Part shown: piece by piece, positions 14,657 to 23,609 of the stretch
Layout of the letters: each line of letters opens with the position of its first letter
Position numbering within the stretch: the stretch's first letter is position 1
Source of the DNA: JABMRP01 sp964444795
GTDB lineage: Bacteria > Planctomycetota > Planctomycetia > Pirellulales > Thermoguttaceae
Length of the DNA stretch: 27,725 nucleotides
NCBI GenBank assembly: GCA_964444795.1
Contig: CAYUIQ010000108.1
Location: forward strand, 1 to 27,725
Reading direction: 5' to 3'
Notes under the pieces: generated by a model
What the model saw: only the letters and a program-made list of their open reading frames with translations
The model's database searches: none
Told to the model about the DNA's origin: nothing
Position numbers and translations under genes: made by a program

Positions 14657-17242
14657 CTATTTCTCGAAGGGCTCGAGGATCTCGATCAACTCCTCGTTTC
14701 CGGGCGGGATGCGTACGTGGTCGCCTCCGCCGGCGGCAAGAATCTTGGGCAACCGGTTCGTCCAGCGCCGCACGAAACTGCCCATCAATCCGAATCGCTT
14801 GAATTCTTCCTCGTCGCCGTTCTCGTCGGCCGCTTCGTCCTCGCCCCGTAAGATCGACATGTCGGGACCGGGATTCATCACGTAGTCGTTGAGGATCGTG
14901 CGGACATACTGGCGGCGGATGCGTCGCCGGGCCGCTTCGTCGTTGATCTTCAGATTGACCACCGGCTCCAGCCGCTTGGCCAGTTCGTCGAACACCCCGT
15001 CGGTGAAGAGGAAGTCGCAGAAGTAGCGGACGAAGGCGCTGAAATCATCGGCGTCCAACCAGGGTCCGCCGTCTTCGTGTTCCTCGCAATACTCTTTCCA
15101 TCGTTGGGGGACCGCGTGTTTGCCCCACTCCTTCAAGATGGCCCGAAGCGACTTGGGCAACGGATCTTCATGGCGCTTGTGAGAGACTTCGGCACAATCG
15201 GAGAGGACCAGTTCGTCGCCTTCCTTGAAGGCCAGCGATTCCTGGAGCGCGTTGACGCGGTAGTAGATGGCCGCCTCATCGCGCAGAAGCCAGTCGAGCA
15301 TTCGTTTGGCCGCGCGCGTCCGCTTCTCGCGGTCGACGTTGGCGTCGGGATCGACGGTCCAGCCCCGCGACAGTTGCAGCAATTGGTTGTGAACTTCGTT
15401 GATCTGCGTTTGTAGTTGGTTCTGCTTATCCTCGGCGGTGGTCACCTGCCGGAACCCGGCGCTGATCAGCGAGAGCCCGCCGTCGCCGTCGCGCATCGAG
15501 GCCTCCCATCGCTGCTGACGGTTGTTCATGTACTGATCGACCATCTCGGACTCCATGAACGCGGTGCAGGCGTGCTCCCACTTGACGGGATCCTCGCGCT
15601 GGCGCTGGTCTTCCGTGGTGTCCCAAGTGCCCGGGTAGCGGATGGGATAGGTGTTGGTGAAGTACTTGCCGCGGCCGCCGAAATCGTTGACCACCGAGGA
15701 GAGGGCGTCGGAAAGCTGCCGGAGTCGCCCGTTGTAGATCCCCTTGTCGGCGTAGTTTTCGCGATTTCGGAATTCCTCGTCGATTCCCGTCATGCCGATG
15801 AACAGGGCGGGCGGATCTTCCTTGACCTTGGCGGGCCAGGCTTTCCCGTAGCGGGTTTTCCCCCACATCTCGACGTGGGCTTTCATCGGGCCGGGGACTT
15901 CGAGATTGCCGCCCCGCTGGAGCAAGAGCAGCGTTTGGATCTGCAACTCCTCGGTATAACGCTCGAACAGGTACGACACCTTCCCCCGCTTGACGATCTC
16001 CATCTGTTCATCGGCCGTGTCGGCACTGGTCCGTTTGCCGGCCTCGGTGCCCTGACGTCCGGCGCGCATGCCGGGTACATCGATCAGGTCCATCTGGGCG
16101 ATGACGTTTCGCCAGTCCTCGTTGAGCCGGTCGGGGAGGATGGGAACGACCAGTTCGAGCATCGCCGCCTGGAGCATCTCCTGGTCGAGGTCTCCGTCGC
16201 CGCTGTTGGGGAAATACTCCAGCACGTACCAACTTCCCCGCTCGTTGAGTTGGAAGTCGGACCATTCGACCTTGCTGAAGCACTTCGACGCGGCACTGTG
16301 ATGGACCTTCTTCCGCTGGCTGTCGAGAAGGAAGCGGATGCCGGCCCAATGGGTCTGGATTCCCGGCACGTGGCCGAATTCCCCCGCTTCGACGGCCTTC
16401 TCGACCGGTTTGGCCAGCTTGGTCAGGAAGTCGTTGATCTTGGTGAACAGGCCGGTCAGCGAGTCCCAGTCGTCCCAGAACAGATGGGCCGCCGCGGCTA
16501 CGTATCCTTCCTCCGAGAGCGGATACCGGCTGAGCATGCCGTTGAGGATCGAAGCCTTGGCGGAAAAACCCCGTCGATCGACGCCCCGCATGTACGTGTA
16601 GGCGTCGAAAAGATCCATCCGCCACTTGCGATCGACCTGCTCGCCGCGGTACCGCTCGTTGAGCTGCTCGAAGAGGCCCTCCAGGCGGTGCTCGTCCCAG
16701 GAGTGGCTCGGCGTGACGCACTCGCCGCTGAATCCACGCGCCAGCACGCGGATCCACTCGGCCCGAGTCAATGCCTTGGCCACCACCGGATACTCCGGCG
16801 ACACGCCGTCGCCAATGCGGTCCTTGGTGGTAAAGCGAGTGACCAACGCGGTCGCCTCCTGAGCGCCGCACTGCGGGTTGAGATCGTTGTCGAACGACAG
16901 ATCCTTGTAATACGCCGGCTCGCCGTGCTGCTCGTCCCAACCCAACGGGCTGTACGACTCGCTATGGGGAATAAGAACCTGTCCGATGAACAGGCTCTTG
17001 CCCACTTGCGACGGCCCGTACACCGCCGAAGCGACCGGCACGCGGGCCGAATTGTACAGGTTGCTGGCCAGACGGCGGAGTTGGAACACGTCGAATACGT
17101 CGCTCTCGTCGATCGGCAGCAGGTCGAGCTCGTGCCGCGACGTATTGAACTCCGAGAGCCAATCGCACAAATCGGTCGCCAAGTGCTCGACTTGCTCCGC
17201 CCGGCGGATCAAGTATTTGTCTCGATCGTCTGGAAATGCCAT
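14657..17242 (-). CDS. SrfC-like P-loop NTPase (putative virulence-factor family)
   Basis: Protein of 861 residues, in the size range of SrfC-type proteins. The start at 17242 has AGAAGGGA about 10 nt upstream. Walker A is GPSQVGKS at 76-83 within SAVYGPSQVGKSLFIG, a form I associate with the SrfC/Virul_Fac family. A G3/Walker B-like LIDVPGM lies near residue 386, typical of GTPase-like P-loop proteins. The N-terminal helical stretch and the large helical C-terminal region (coiled segment near residues 600-650) recall dynamin-like architecture, but I see no transmembrane segment. I cannot identify a clear NKxD base-specificity motif, so GTP versus ATP is open. It follows the giant Ig-like gene by 29 nt and precedes the SrfB-like gene. 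SrfB and SrfC genes occur together in Salmonella, which supports the paired calls. Confidence 0.9.
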   Translation of the reverse strand: MAFPDDRDKYLIRRAEQVEHLATDLCDWLSEFNTSRHELDLLPIDESDVFDVFQLRRLASNLYNSARVPVASAVYGPSQVGKSLFIGQVLIPHSESYSPLGWDEQHGEPAYYKDLSFDNDLNPQCGAQEATALVTRFTTKDRIGDGVSPEYPVVAKALTRAEWIRVLARGFSGECVTPSHSWDEHRLEGLFEQLNERYRGEQVDRKWRMDLFDAYTYMRGVDRRGFSAKASILNGMLSRYPLSEEGYVAAAAHLFWDDWDSLTGLFTKINDFLTKLAKPVEKAVEAGEFGHVPGIQTHWAGIRFLLDSQRKKVHHSAASKCFSKVEWSDFQLNERGSWYVLEYFPNSGDGDLDQEMLQAAMLELVVPILPDRLNEDWRNVIAQMDLIDVPGMRAGRQGTEAGKRTSADTADEQMEIVKRGKVSYLFERYTEELQIQTLLLLQRGGNLEVPGPMKAHVEMWGKTRYGKAWPAKVKEDPPALFIGMTGIDEEFRNRENYADKGIYNGRLRQLSDALSSVVNDFGGRGKYFTNTYPIRYPGTWDTTEDQRQREDPVKWEHACTAFMESEMVDQYMNNRQQRWEASMRDGDGGLSLISAGFRQVTTAEDKQNQLQTQINEVHNQLLQLSRGWTVDPDANVDREKRTRAAKRMLDWLLRDEAAIYYRVNALQESLAFKEGDELVLSDCAEVSHKRHEDPLPKSLRAILKEWGKHAVPQRWKEYCEEHEDGGPWLDADDFSAFVRYFCDFLFTDGVFDELAKRLEPVVNLKINDEAARRRIRRQYVRTILNDYVMNPGPDMSILRGEDEAADENGDEEEFKRFGLMGSFVRRWTNRLPKILAAGGGDHVRIPPGNEELIEILEPFEK

Positions 17243-17271
17243 CTATTCAGTTTCCCTTCTCGTCAATTATC

Positions 17272-20200
17272 TCAATTCTCCGACTCTCTCACCGTTTCGC
17301 CTCGGATGCGGAAAGAAAACGGATACTGTTGGACTGCGGTGCCACCCTGCGGCCGGGCCTCAATGATCAGTTGATATCGCGTGTTGAACGTGCCTTGCGG
17401 CATCCGCGGGCTGACCAGGGCGGCCGTTTGGCTGTCGCCGTCGATCTGGCCGGGGACCCAGGTGTCTGGAGCCGGTTGACCGGGGATGTACACACGATAT
17501 TCCATCGTACCCTCAGTGGTCGCGGAGGCTACGTCGACGGTGACGTCAAAATCGCCGTCTCCGGCGTTGATATCCTTACGAACTTGAACGTCGCGGAAAC
17601 GGCCGCCGGTCACGCTCACGTCGGCCGACGCCTCGCGCCCGCGGAACTCGGCCCACACTTGGGCCCCCCCGAACGCCCGGGCGACAAACTGGTTGCGCGA
17701 CGTGCCGGCACGAGCCAGCACGGTTTCGTCCGAACTGGCGACCTGCACCGGTACCTCGTAGGGCGTGCCGTCGCCGGCTTGGGCCATGGCCCGGGCCTCG
17801 ACCGTCTCGCCAACCTGTAGCGTAGCTTTTGACAGCTCAATCCACAACCGGTCCGGCTCGGTAACATAGACCAACACGGTGGTGGAACGGCCGTCGTAGG
17901 CACCTTGCGGGTCGACCACTGTGACGGTGACCTGCGCCGAGCCGGGCACCAATCCCCGCAGGTTTCGGCTGCCATCGGGCCCGACAATCCCGTTGGCCGG
18001 AGGCACGTCGACGCGGTAGTTGACGTCAAACGGTATCTGCCCCCCGCCCGGATCGATCTGGACCCGTTCGAACGTGCGAATCTCGTCCTTCCACAGGACC
18101 AGTGGATCGGGAGTTACGACAATTCCGGACGCCCCGACCACTTCCTTGGATACGTCGATCGTCAGCGGACCATCGGAGGATAGTTCCCCCAGTCGGGCGG
18201 TAACTTCCGTTCTTCCCAAGAGACGCGGCCGGAAGATGGGAACCCCACTCGAACGATCCAACTCGGCCACTTCGCCCGGGTCGCTGATCACCAGGTTGGG
18301 ATCGGCCGTCACGTCGCGCCCGTAGGTGCCGTCAGCCAGCAACTCCAGCACGCGGACCTCCGCCCCGCTACTACGCGGCGACATCCGCAACACCTCGCGA
18401 TCGAAACGCAGCGCCACCGGCGCGGCGGTCGGAATCGTCGTTACGCCGCCGCCCGGGTAACGCTCGTCGATCACGTATCGCCCCAGCGCCGAATCATAGA
18501 TGTAGTGAACGCCGTCGCGGACATACGGAGCGTACACGGTGTGTCCTCCGGGACCGCCCGGAACGATGACCGACGGCACCACCCCCTCGCCTCGTGGCGT
18601 GACGGCCAGACTGGCTTCCGCTCGCCGGTCACCCAGCGCAGCCACCACGGCCGTGCGGCCGGGAGCAAGGCCCCGGACCACCAGACCCGACTCGACCCCG
18701 GCGACTGCCGGCTCGCTGGTCGACAGGGTGAGCCCCTGTTCGGGGGTCAGCACGACCATGTTATTGCCGCGCATCGCGGTGACCCGATAGTGGACCGGTT
18801 GTCCCTCGTGGATGGTCACCCGCTGGGGATCGATGGCCAGATCGGAATACGGGACGTCGATTACGTTGACGTCGGCCTTCGCGGTCATGTTGCGGAAATC
18901 GACGTTGACCTGCGCCGACCCGGGCGACACGCCGTCGACCGCGGTGCCGATGATGCCGATACAGCCGGGATTGGCACCCCCGGCGGTGATCCGCAACGCG
19001 GGACTGGCCGACAATTCGTACGTTCCGACGGCCGATTGCCCCAGAATCTGCAACCGCCGGGTATCACCCACCGGCAGGTCCATCCGCGATGGTTCGACGA
19101 TCAGCGCGGTGATCGGATCGTTCGTGACCGTGATAAAAGCAGTCGCCGGCTCGGCAATGCCCTGTAGCTTGGCCGTAATCGCCACGTTCTCGCCGGGCGA
19201 GATGGCATGGACTCGGGTACCCTCGACGCCGACCTGTCCCGGCGCGGCGCTGGTCAACAGGGCCGAACTGGTGCGGTCGAGCCGTTCGCCCGACTCGGTC
19301 ACCAGGTAGACCCGCAGGTCGAGCATATGGCCGACGGCCAGCTTGGCGGTGTCCGGTTCGACGACCACCTTTCCGCTGATCGCGCCTCGCGGCAGCACCT
19401 CGACGGTCGCCGTCGCCACCTGATCGCCGTAGGTGAAGGAGACGGGCGACACACCGGGCGACACGCCGACCAGCGAGCGGGTCTGTGGATCGTAGCGAAC
19501 GATTTCGGGCCGAGCGGGCGTGACGCCGCACTGATCGCTGAGATCGATCTGTCCGCGGGAAATGGTCAGATCGGGTCCAACCCGTCGCGATTCGCCCTGG
19601 CGCATCCGGATGAGCGATTGGTCGATCTCCAGGACATCGGCGATCGAATCGACGACTTGCACGTCGGCCGCGACGCTTCGCACGCCCGGTCTTCCGGCAA
19701 TTTGGGCCTTCACCGTGCCGCTACCGAGCCGCATGGCGGTGAGTTCCGAGCCGGCCACTGAAACGGCTCCGTCGCCGCCCGCTTGCAGGCTGACCCCCGG
19801 CATGCCGGTGATCAGGCCCACCGACTTGCCGTCCTGGTAACCGGTAACCTGCAACGAGACGGTTTCGCCGGGCATCATCCGCATCGGCGACGGAGTGACA
19901 CGAATCTCGTCGACGATCAGTTCGCCGGTCACGTTCACGTTCAGGGCCTCGACCGAACGCACGTCCTGGAATTCGGCGTGGACATCGGTGTTTCCCGGGC
20001 GAATGCCGCGGAGCCGGCCGTTGGCGGCTGCCACGGGAGCCGTTTGAGGATTGCCGCCGATGAGCATCGTCGCCTTGCGGGTGACGCGCCGCTTGAAGCC
20101 GCTGGCATACTCGGCCTCGATGTGGAAAGCGTTGAAATCGGCACCCACCGGGAAGACGGCGTCTTGCCCGTCGCGACCGATAATTCGCACGGCAATCGGC

Positions 20201-23067
20201 TGCTCCGACGGAGCGGCCGGCGTGTTGCCATATTGGAGTGGTTCGGTGGTAATGGTGCGGAAGAGGAGCGTCTTGTTGCCCGCGTCGGCTCGGAGTTGCT
20301 GCACATAGCCCGGCTGCTTGGCCGTGAGCACGGGCGCCTGCCATCGTACAAACTCGTTCTCGAAATCGGCTGGCCAGCGAACGTTTGCCGCCGGTTCCCG
20401 CGTCGTGCCGTCATCGACCAACACCGTGTATCGCTGCTGTTGACCGGCTGGCAAGTACGTACCCACCGGCTGGCGAACGAGCTTCAAGGTGGCACCGTCG
20501 GCGTCGGGATCGGGTCCGGCCGATTTGGCGGTCACGGTACACTCGGCCTGTTTGCCGCGATAGTTGGCCTTTAGGGCAGGCTCGCCGCTGGCCTCCGGGG
20601 ATACCGACACGGCCGGACGCAAAGTCCCGGTGGCCGGTGTCCATTCCAGTCCGGGCGGTACTTCCCATTGGATCGCGTCCGTGGTCACTTCATGCCAGGT
20701 ATCGTCGCCGGGGATCTTCTCCTCGACCCGAAGCGAGACCGACTGTCCGGGTGCCAAGGAAACGGTCGGGGGAACGACGCGAATCGACTCCGGCGCCTCG
20801 GTGGCTACCACTTCGATCCGTCCGACCGCCGTCTTGCCCACCAGCGGTTGGTAGACGGCGCTGACCTCGAACGGGGCGGTCGCTTTTGCGCCGATGACCC
20901 GGGGCGGTTGCCAACGAATGGCGTCGGGCTGGGCCGTGGCATATTGCACTCCCGGTCCGTCCATCGGCGCGGTGCGTGTTTCGGCTCCGTCGATCACCGA
21001 GAGGAGCAACTGCATTTCGGCAATTTCATCGATGCCGACACGAACCAACTCGGGCTGGAAAATCAGCTTGGCATTGGCCGGGTCGTGGACGGTCAGATCG
21101 AGCGTGGCTTCTTTGTCCGAGGCGAGGTGGGTGGCCGTCAGTGTGACCGGGCCCGGCGTTTGGGCCAGGAAGGCGCCCGTTTTTTCGTCGATCTTGAGAA
21201 CGCTTTCATCGGAACTCTGAAACTGGCCGATGCCGGGGATCAATTGGACGTCGCCGTTGGGTCCCGAGCCGGCCAAGAAAACTTGCCCCGGTTCGCCGGC
21301 CAGGCGGATCGTCCGGTCGACTTCCAATCGCAACGTGACGTCGCCACGCTCGACCGCGGTGACCTCAACCCGATTGGTTTCTTTTCCGAGATAGGCGGCC
21401 CAAACGGTCAGCGGTCCGGCGGGCTGGTTCATCGCCATCACCATGCCGTCGCGAAGTTCAAGCCCGGCTTCCGCGGCGATCTCGGCCTCCGGATCGGTGT
21501 GCCAACTCACACGATGGGGCAACACGCCGATACGGAGCCCGTCTTCGTAAGTCGCCCATACTTGAAGCGGCGCGGCTTGCCCCAAGGGCAGGCTGATCGG
21601 CCCGGCGGGGGTCATTTCCAGTTGTTCCGGAACCACCTCCACTACTTCGACCAGTGCCGTGGCCTGATGGTCGCCAAAGGCCATGCCCAGCGTCTGTTTC
21701 GTTTCGCCGGTCGGTGCAATACCCTGGAAGGTCATCTTGGCGGGGTCGAAACTGGCAAATTCCGTCGAGGGCAACGTCTGACATTCCAACAGATCGGGGG
21801 CCAACTCGACGAGACGCTCGGGCGTTTGGCCCATGACCTTAACCTCGGCCGAACCGTCGACCGGAACCTTCACCTCCGCCGGATCGATGGCGATCGACTG
21901 GATCTCGGCCGTCGAAACCGTGGCCTGGACCTTCTCGGTCCACTGGGCCTGCGCAACGGTGATCTCGGCTTTTCCCTCGCCTCGGGCGATGAGCCGATTG
22001 GCCGGGGTGATTTCGACCACCGCCGGGTCGGAGCTGGTGATGCGAATCGGTTCGCTGCTGGGCGTCTGGATACTCAGATCGGTGATCTCCCCGGTCACCA
22101 TGTCGAGTTCCTTCGGCTCGACGGTCAATTTGCCTTCCACCGTGAAATCGACGTCTTCACTTAGATCGCCCAAACGGAAGGTGACATAGGTCGTGCCGGG
22201 AGCCAGGGTGACGATCACCCGTTCTTCCTCGTCGAAGGCGAGGATCGCCGAGTCCTCCAGTTCGACGTCCACCTCGTCGGTCACGTCTTTGCTGGTGAAA
22301 AGCCCCTCTCTCTCGATCTTGAAGGAGACCCGCTCGCCCACCTTGCCCGACCACTTCTCGGGCGTGGCGATGAGCTTCTTCGGGTAGAAGAACCAGATCA
22401 AGCAGAAAATCAGCAACAGCAACAACAGCGCGGTCAGCAAACGCCGGCGCCGCCGGGCGGCCAAGACCATTCGCTTCTTGCTCGGCCCGATAGTGACCGT
22501 CTTCTCGCAAGCGGGACACTTCTGGCTCCACCCCGGTCGCTTGACGAACAGCAGATTGCACTCGGCGTGGTTGCACACCACGGCCGGAGCCGGCTGCTGA
22601 TCGATCCGTTCGTAGCCCCAACACCAACAGAGCCGCCACACGCCCTCGACGTCCTTGTAGCGGAAGAAGTAGCTGTCGCTGTCGGTGCGGTCGGGGTTTC
22701 CCGTGACCGCCATGAAGTTGTCCAGCAGAACGCGGAAAATCTTGCGTTCGGTCGGCGTTTCCGGTTTGATCTTCTCGATCCGCTCGGTCAGTGCTTCGAG
22801 TTCCTCCTTCATCGGGCCTTTGAGCGACTCGGGATTGGCCGGTTGGCAAGCGACATCTTCCAGCCGCCCGCCTTTTTCGTCGCGAACGAAGAAGTTGACC
22901 GAATCCTCGTCCCAGTCCGGCTCGGCCAGAAATCGCCCCAGCCAGCGGAAGAGGATCGTGGCGTTGGCATGCGACTTGTCCAGAAGCGCGACGCCCGGTT
23001 CCACGGCGATCGGGCGGAAGTCGCGGGAAATGTCGGAGAGGTCCACACGCGCAAATCGAGTTGCCAT
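17272..23067 (-). CDS. Giant membrane-anchored Big2/Ig-like repeat protein with cytoplasmic zinc head
   Basis: Protein of 1931 residues. Residues 1-200 are a soluble domain with a probable zinc site (C165, C170, C184, C187; WCW at 148-150 just before it). A basic stretch RRRRR at 205-209 precedes one transmembrane helix at about 210-228, so the N-terminus should be cytoplasmic and the remaining 1700 residues outside. That part is a chain of about 80-90-residue modules with Big2-type signatures (repeated IxVxPxxVxLxxG, SDPAVVEI, ISPGxxxVTA-like ends), roughly 15-20 by length. A Gly/Pro/Tyr-rich interruption (GGPGGHTVYAPYVRDG...) sits around residues 1510-1560. The end has a different beta-rich domain. 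No sortase or autotransporter signal is seen. No convincing ribosome site precedes the ATG. It is the first gene of the minus-strand block and may tether the SrfB/SrfC-like proteins to the membrane. Confidence 0.93.
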   Translation of the reverse strand: MATRFARVDLSDISRDFRPIAVEPGVALLDKSHANATILFRWLGRFLAEPDWDEDSVNFFVRDEKGGRLEDVACQPANPESLKGPMKEELEALTERIEKIKPETPTERKIFRVLLDNFMAVTGNPDRTDSDSYFFRYKDVEGVWRLCWCWGYERIDQQPAPAVVCNHAECNLLFVKRPGWSQKCPACEKTVTIGPSKKRMVLAARRRRRLLTALLLLLLIFCLIWFFYPKKLIATPEKWSGKVGERVSFKIEREGLFTSKDVTDEVDVELEDSAILAFDEEERVIVTLAPGTTYVTFRLGDLSEDVDFTVEGKLTVEPKELDMVTGEITDLSIQTPSSEPIRITSSDPAVVEITPANRLIARGEGKAEITVAQAQWTEKVQATVSTAEIQSIAIDPAEVKVPVDGSAEVKVMGQTPERLVELAPDLLECQTLPSTEFASFDPAKMTFQGIAPTGETKQTLGMAFGDHQATALVEVVEVVPEQLEMTPAGPISLPLGQAAPLQVWATYEDGLRIGVLPHRVSWHTDPEAEIAAEAGLELRDGMVMAMNQPAGPLTVWAAYLGKETNRVEVTAVERGDVTLRLEVDRTIRLAGEPGQVFLAGSGPNGDVQLIPGIGQFQSSDESVLKIDEKTGAFLAQTPGPVTLTATHLASDKEATLDLTVHDPANAKLIFQPELVRVGIDEIAEMQLLLSVIDGAETRTAPMDGPGVQYATAQPDAIRWQPPRVIGAKATAPFEVSAVYQPLVGKTAVGRIEVVATEAPESIRVVPPTVSLAPGQSVSLRVEEKIPGDDTWHEVTTDAIQWEVPPGLEWTPATGTLRPAVSVSPEASGEPALKANYRGKQAECTVTAKSAGPDPDADGATLKLVRQPVGTYLPAGQQQRYTVLVDDGTTREPAANVRWPADFENEFVRWQAPVLTAKQPGYVQQLRADAGNKTLLFRTITTEPLQYGNTPAAPSEQPIAVRIIGRDGQDAVFPVGADFNAFHIEAEYASGFKRRVTRKATMLIGGNPQTAPVAAANGRLRGIRPGNTDVHAEFQDVRSVEALNVNVTGELIVDEIRVTPSPMRMMPGETVSLQVTGYQDGKSVGLITGMPGVSLQAGGDGAVSVAGSELTAMRLGSGTVKAQIAGRPGVRSVAADVQVVDSIADVLEIDQSLIRMRQGESRRVGPDLTISRGQIDLSDQCGVTPARPEIVRYDPQTRSLVGVSPGVSPVSFTYGDQVATATVEVLPRGAISGKVVVEPDTAKLAVGHMLDLRVYLVTESGERLDRTSSALLTSAAPGQVGVEGTRVHAISPGENVAITAKLQGIAEPATAFITVTNDPITALIVEPSRMDLPVGDTRRLQILGQSAVGTYELSASPALRITAGGANPGCIGIIGTAVDGVSPGSAQVNVDFRNMTAKADVNVIDVPYSDLAIDPQRVTIHEGQPVHYRVTAMRGNNMVVLTPEQGLTLSTSEPAVAGVESGLVVRGLAPGRTAVVAALGDRRAEASLAVTPRGEGVVPSVIVPGGPGGHTVYAPYVRDGVHYIYDSALGRYVIDERYPGGGVTTIPTAAPVALRFDREVLRMSPRSSGAEVRVLELLADGTYGRDVTADPNLVISDPGEVAELDRSSGVPIFRPRLLGRTEVTARLGELSSDGPLTIDVSKEVVGASGIVVTPDPLVLWKDEIRTFERVQIDPGGGQIPFDVNYRVDVPPANGIVGPDGSRNLRGLVPGSAQVTVTVVDPQGAYDGRSTTVLVYVTEPDRLWIELSKATLQVGETVEARAMAQAGDGTPYEVPVQVASSDETVLARAGTSRNQFVARAFGGAQVWAEFRGREASADVSVTGGRFRDVQVRKDINAGDGDFDVTVDVASATTEGTMEYRVYIPGQPAPDTWVPGQIDGDSQTAALVSPRMPQGTFNTRYQLIIEARPQGGTAVQQYPFSFRIRGETVRESEN

Positions 23068-23140
23068 GGGTCATACCACGCAAAGAATTGGGTCAGGGAT
23101 AACCGCACGTTAAAAAATCATTGCCTACCGCCTGTTCCGG

Positions 23141-23159
23141 GTGCCACGATGCATGGCAC
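23141..23159. repeat. Short perfect hairpin GTGCCA-N7-TGGCAC
   Basis: Hexamer arms at 23141-23146 and 23154-23159 are perfect complements. It lies about 75-90 nt upstream of the giant Ig-like gene. The same hexamers occur, more widely spaced, in the spacer upstream of the oxidoreductase array (8417-8468). Confidence 0.4.
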
Positions 23160-23552
23160 AACGGCGGCAACGAAAACGCCTTCTCGTTGAATTTGGGCCG
23201 ACTTTCCCATCATAACGGGTGCCGATGGACGCCGCCATCCGACGCACGGTTCGCTTCGATGGTCCTAAGCGTAAACGCTAGGGGAAGTTAGATCAACCGG
23301 CCCGCCTCGTTTCTCATGTTCTCTGTTCTCGTGTCACTTGTCTTTCTTGCCACTCTCCCTACTTCTTTCCGATGGTAGTCGGTTTTTTCTTCCCCGCTCG
23401 GTCTAAATTCTTCATCTACTTCTCCCACATCCCGTATTTTTTCGCTGCCCTCCACCAGAATTGTACATCCCAAATAGCCCACTGGGTCTGCTTGCTGCGT
23501 CGCCAGATTCCGGGAATCCCATCGAGGAAGTGGGAAACCGTCCCAAAGCAAG

Positions 23553-23558
23553 TATAAT
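23553..23558 (+). promoter_or_regulatory. Probable -10 box TATAAT of the FHA gene
   Basis: A perfect TATAAT lies 51 nt upstream of the ATG at 23610. The hexamer 17 nt upstream is not a good -35, so an activator may be needed; the GATTCC-G-GGAATC palindrome at 23506-23518 is suitably placed for one. Confidence 0.45.
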
Positions 23559-23609
23559 TGGGAGCCGCAAGGGTGTTTTGCATGGCCCACCACCGCACGG
23601 AACCGAACG

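Larger units (their letters stand above)
23068..23609. other. Divergent intergenic region, 542 nt
   Basis: Lies between the minus-strand Ig-like/Srf block and the plus-strand FHA gene, so it should contain both promoters. It is more AT-rich and pyrimidine-rich than its surroundings (for example 23320-23440). It contains a perfect hairpin GTGCCA/TGGCAC (23141-23159), a 13-nt palindrome with arms GATTCC/GGAATC (23506-23518) and a TATAAT box (23553-23558). Short open frames on either strand lack coding character. I saw no RNA gene. Confidence 0.7.

Noticed and set aside
15416..17374. Plus-strand open frame of 652 codons
   Set aside because: Antisense to the SrfC-like gene with Walker A and DVPG motifs.
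23369..23388. Plus-strand CCGA/TCGG hairpin followed by six T
   Set aside because: The stem is only 4 bp and no plus-strand gene lies upstream, so there is nothing for it to terminate.
23288..23593. Short minus-strand open frame of 101 codons in the divergent spacer
   Set aside because: No ribosome site, overlaps the TATAAT box of the FHA gene, and its composition is unlike the surrounding genes.
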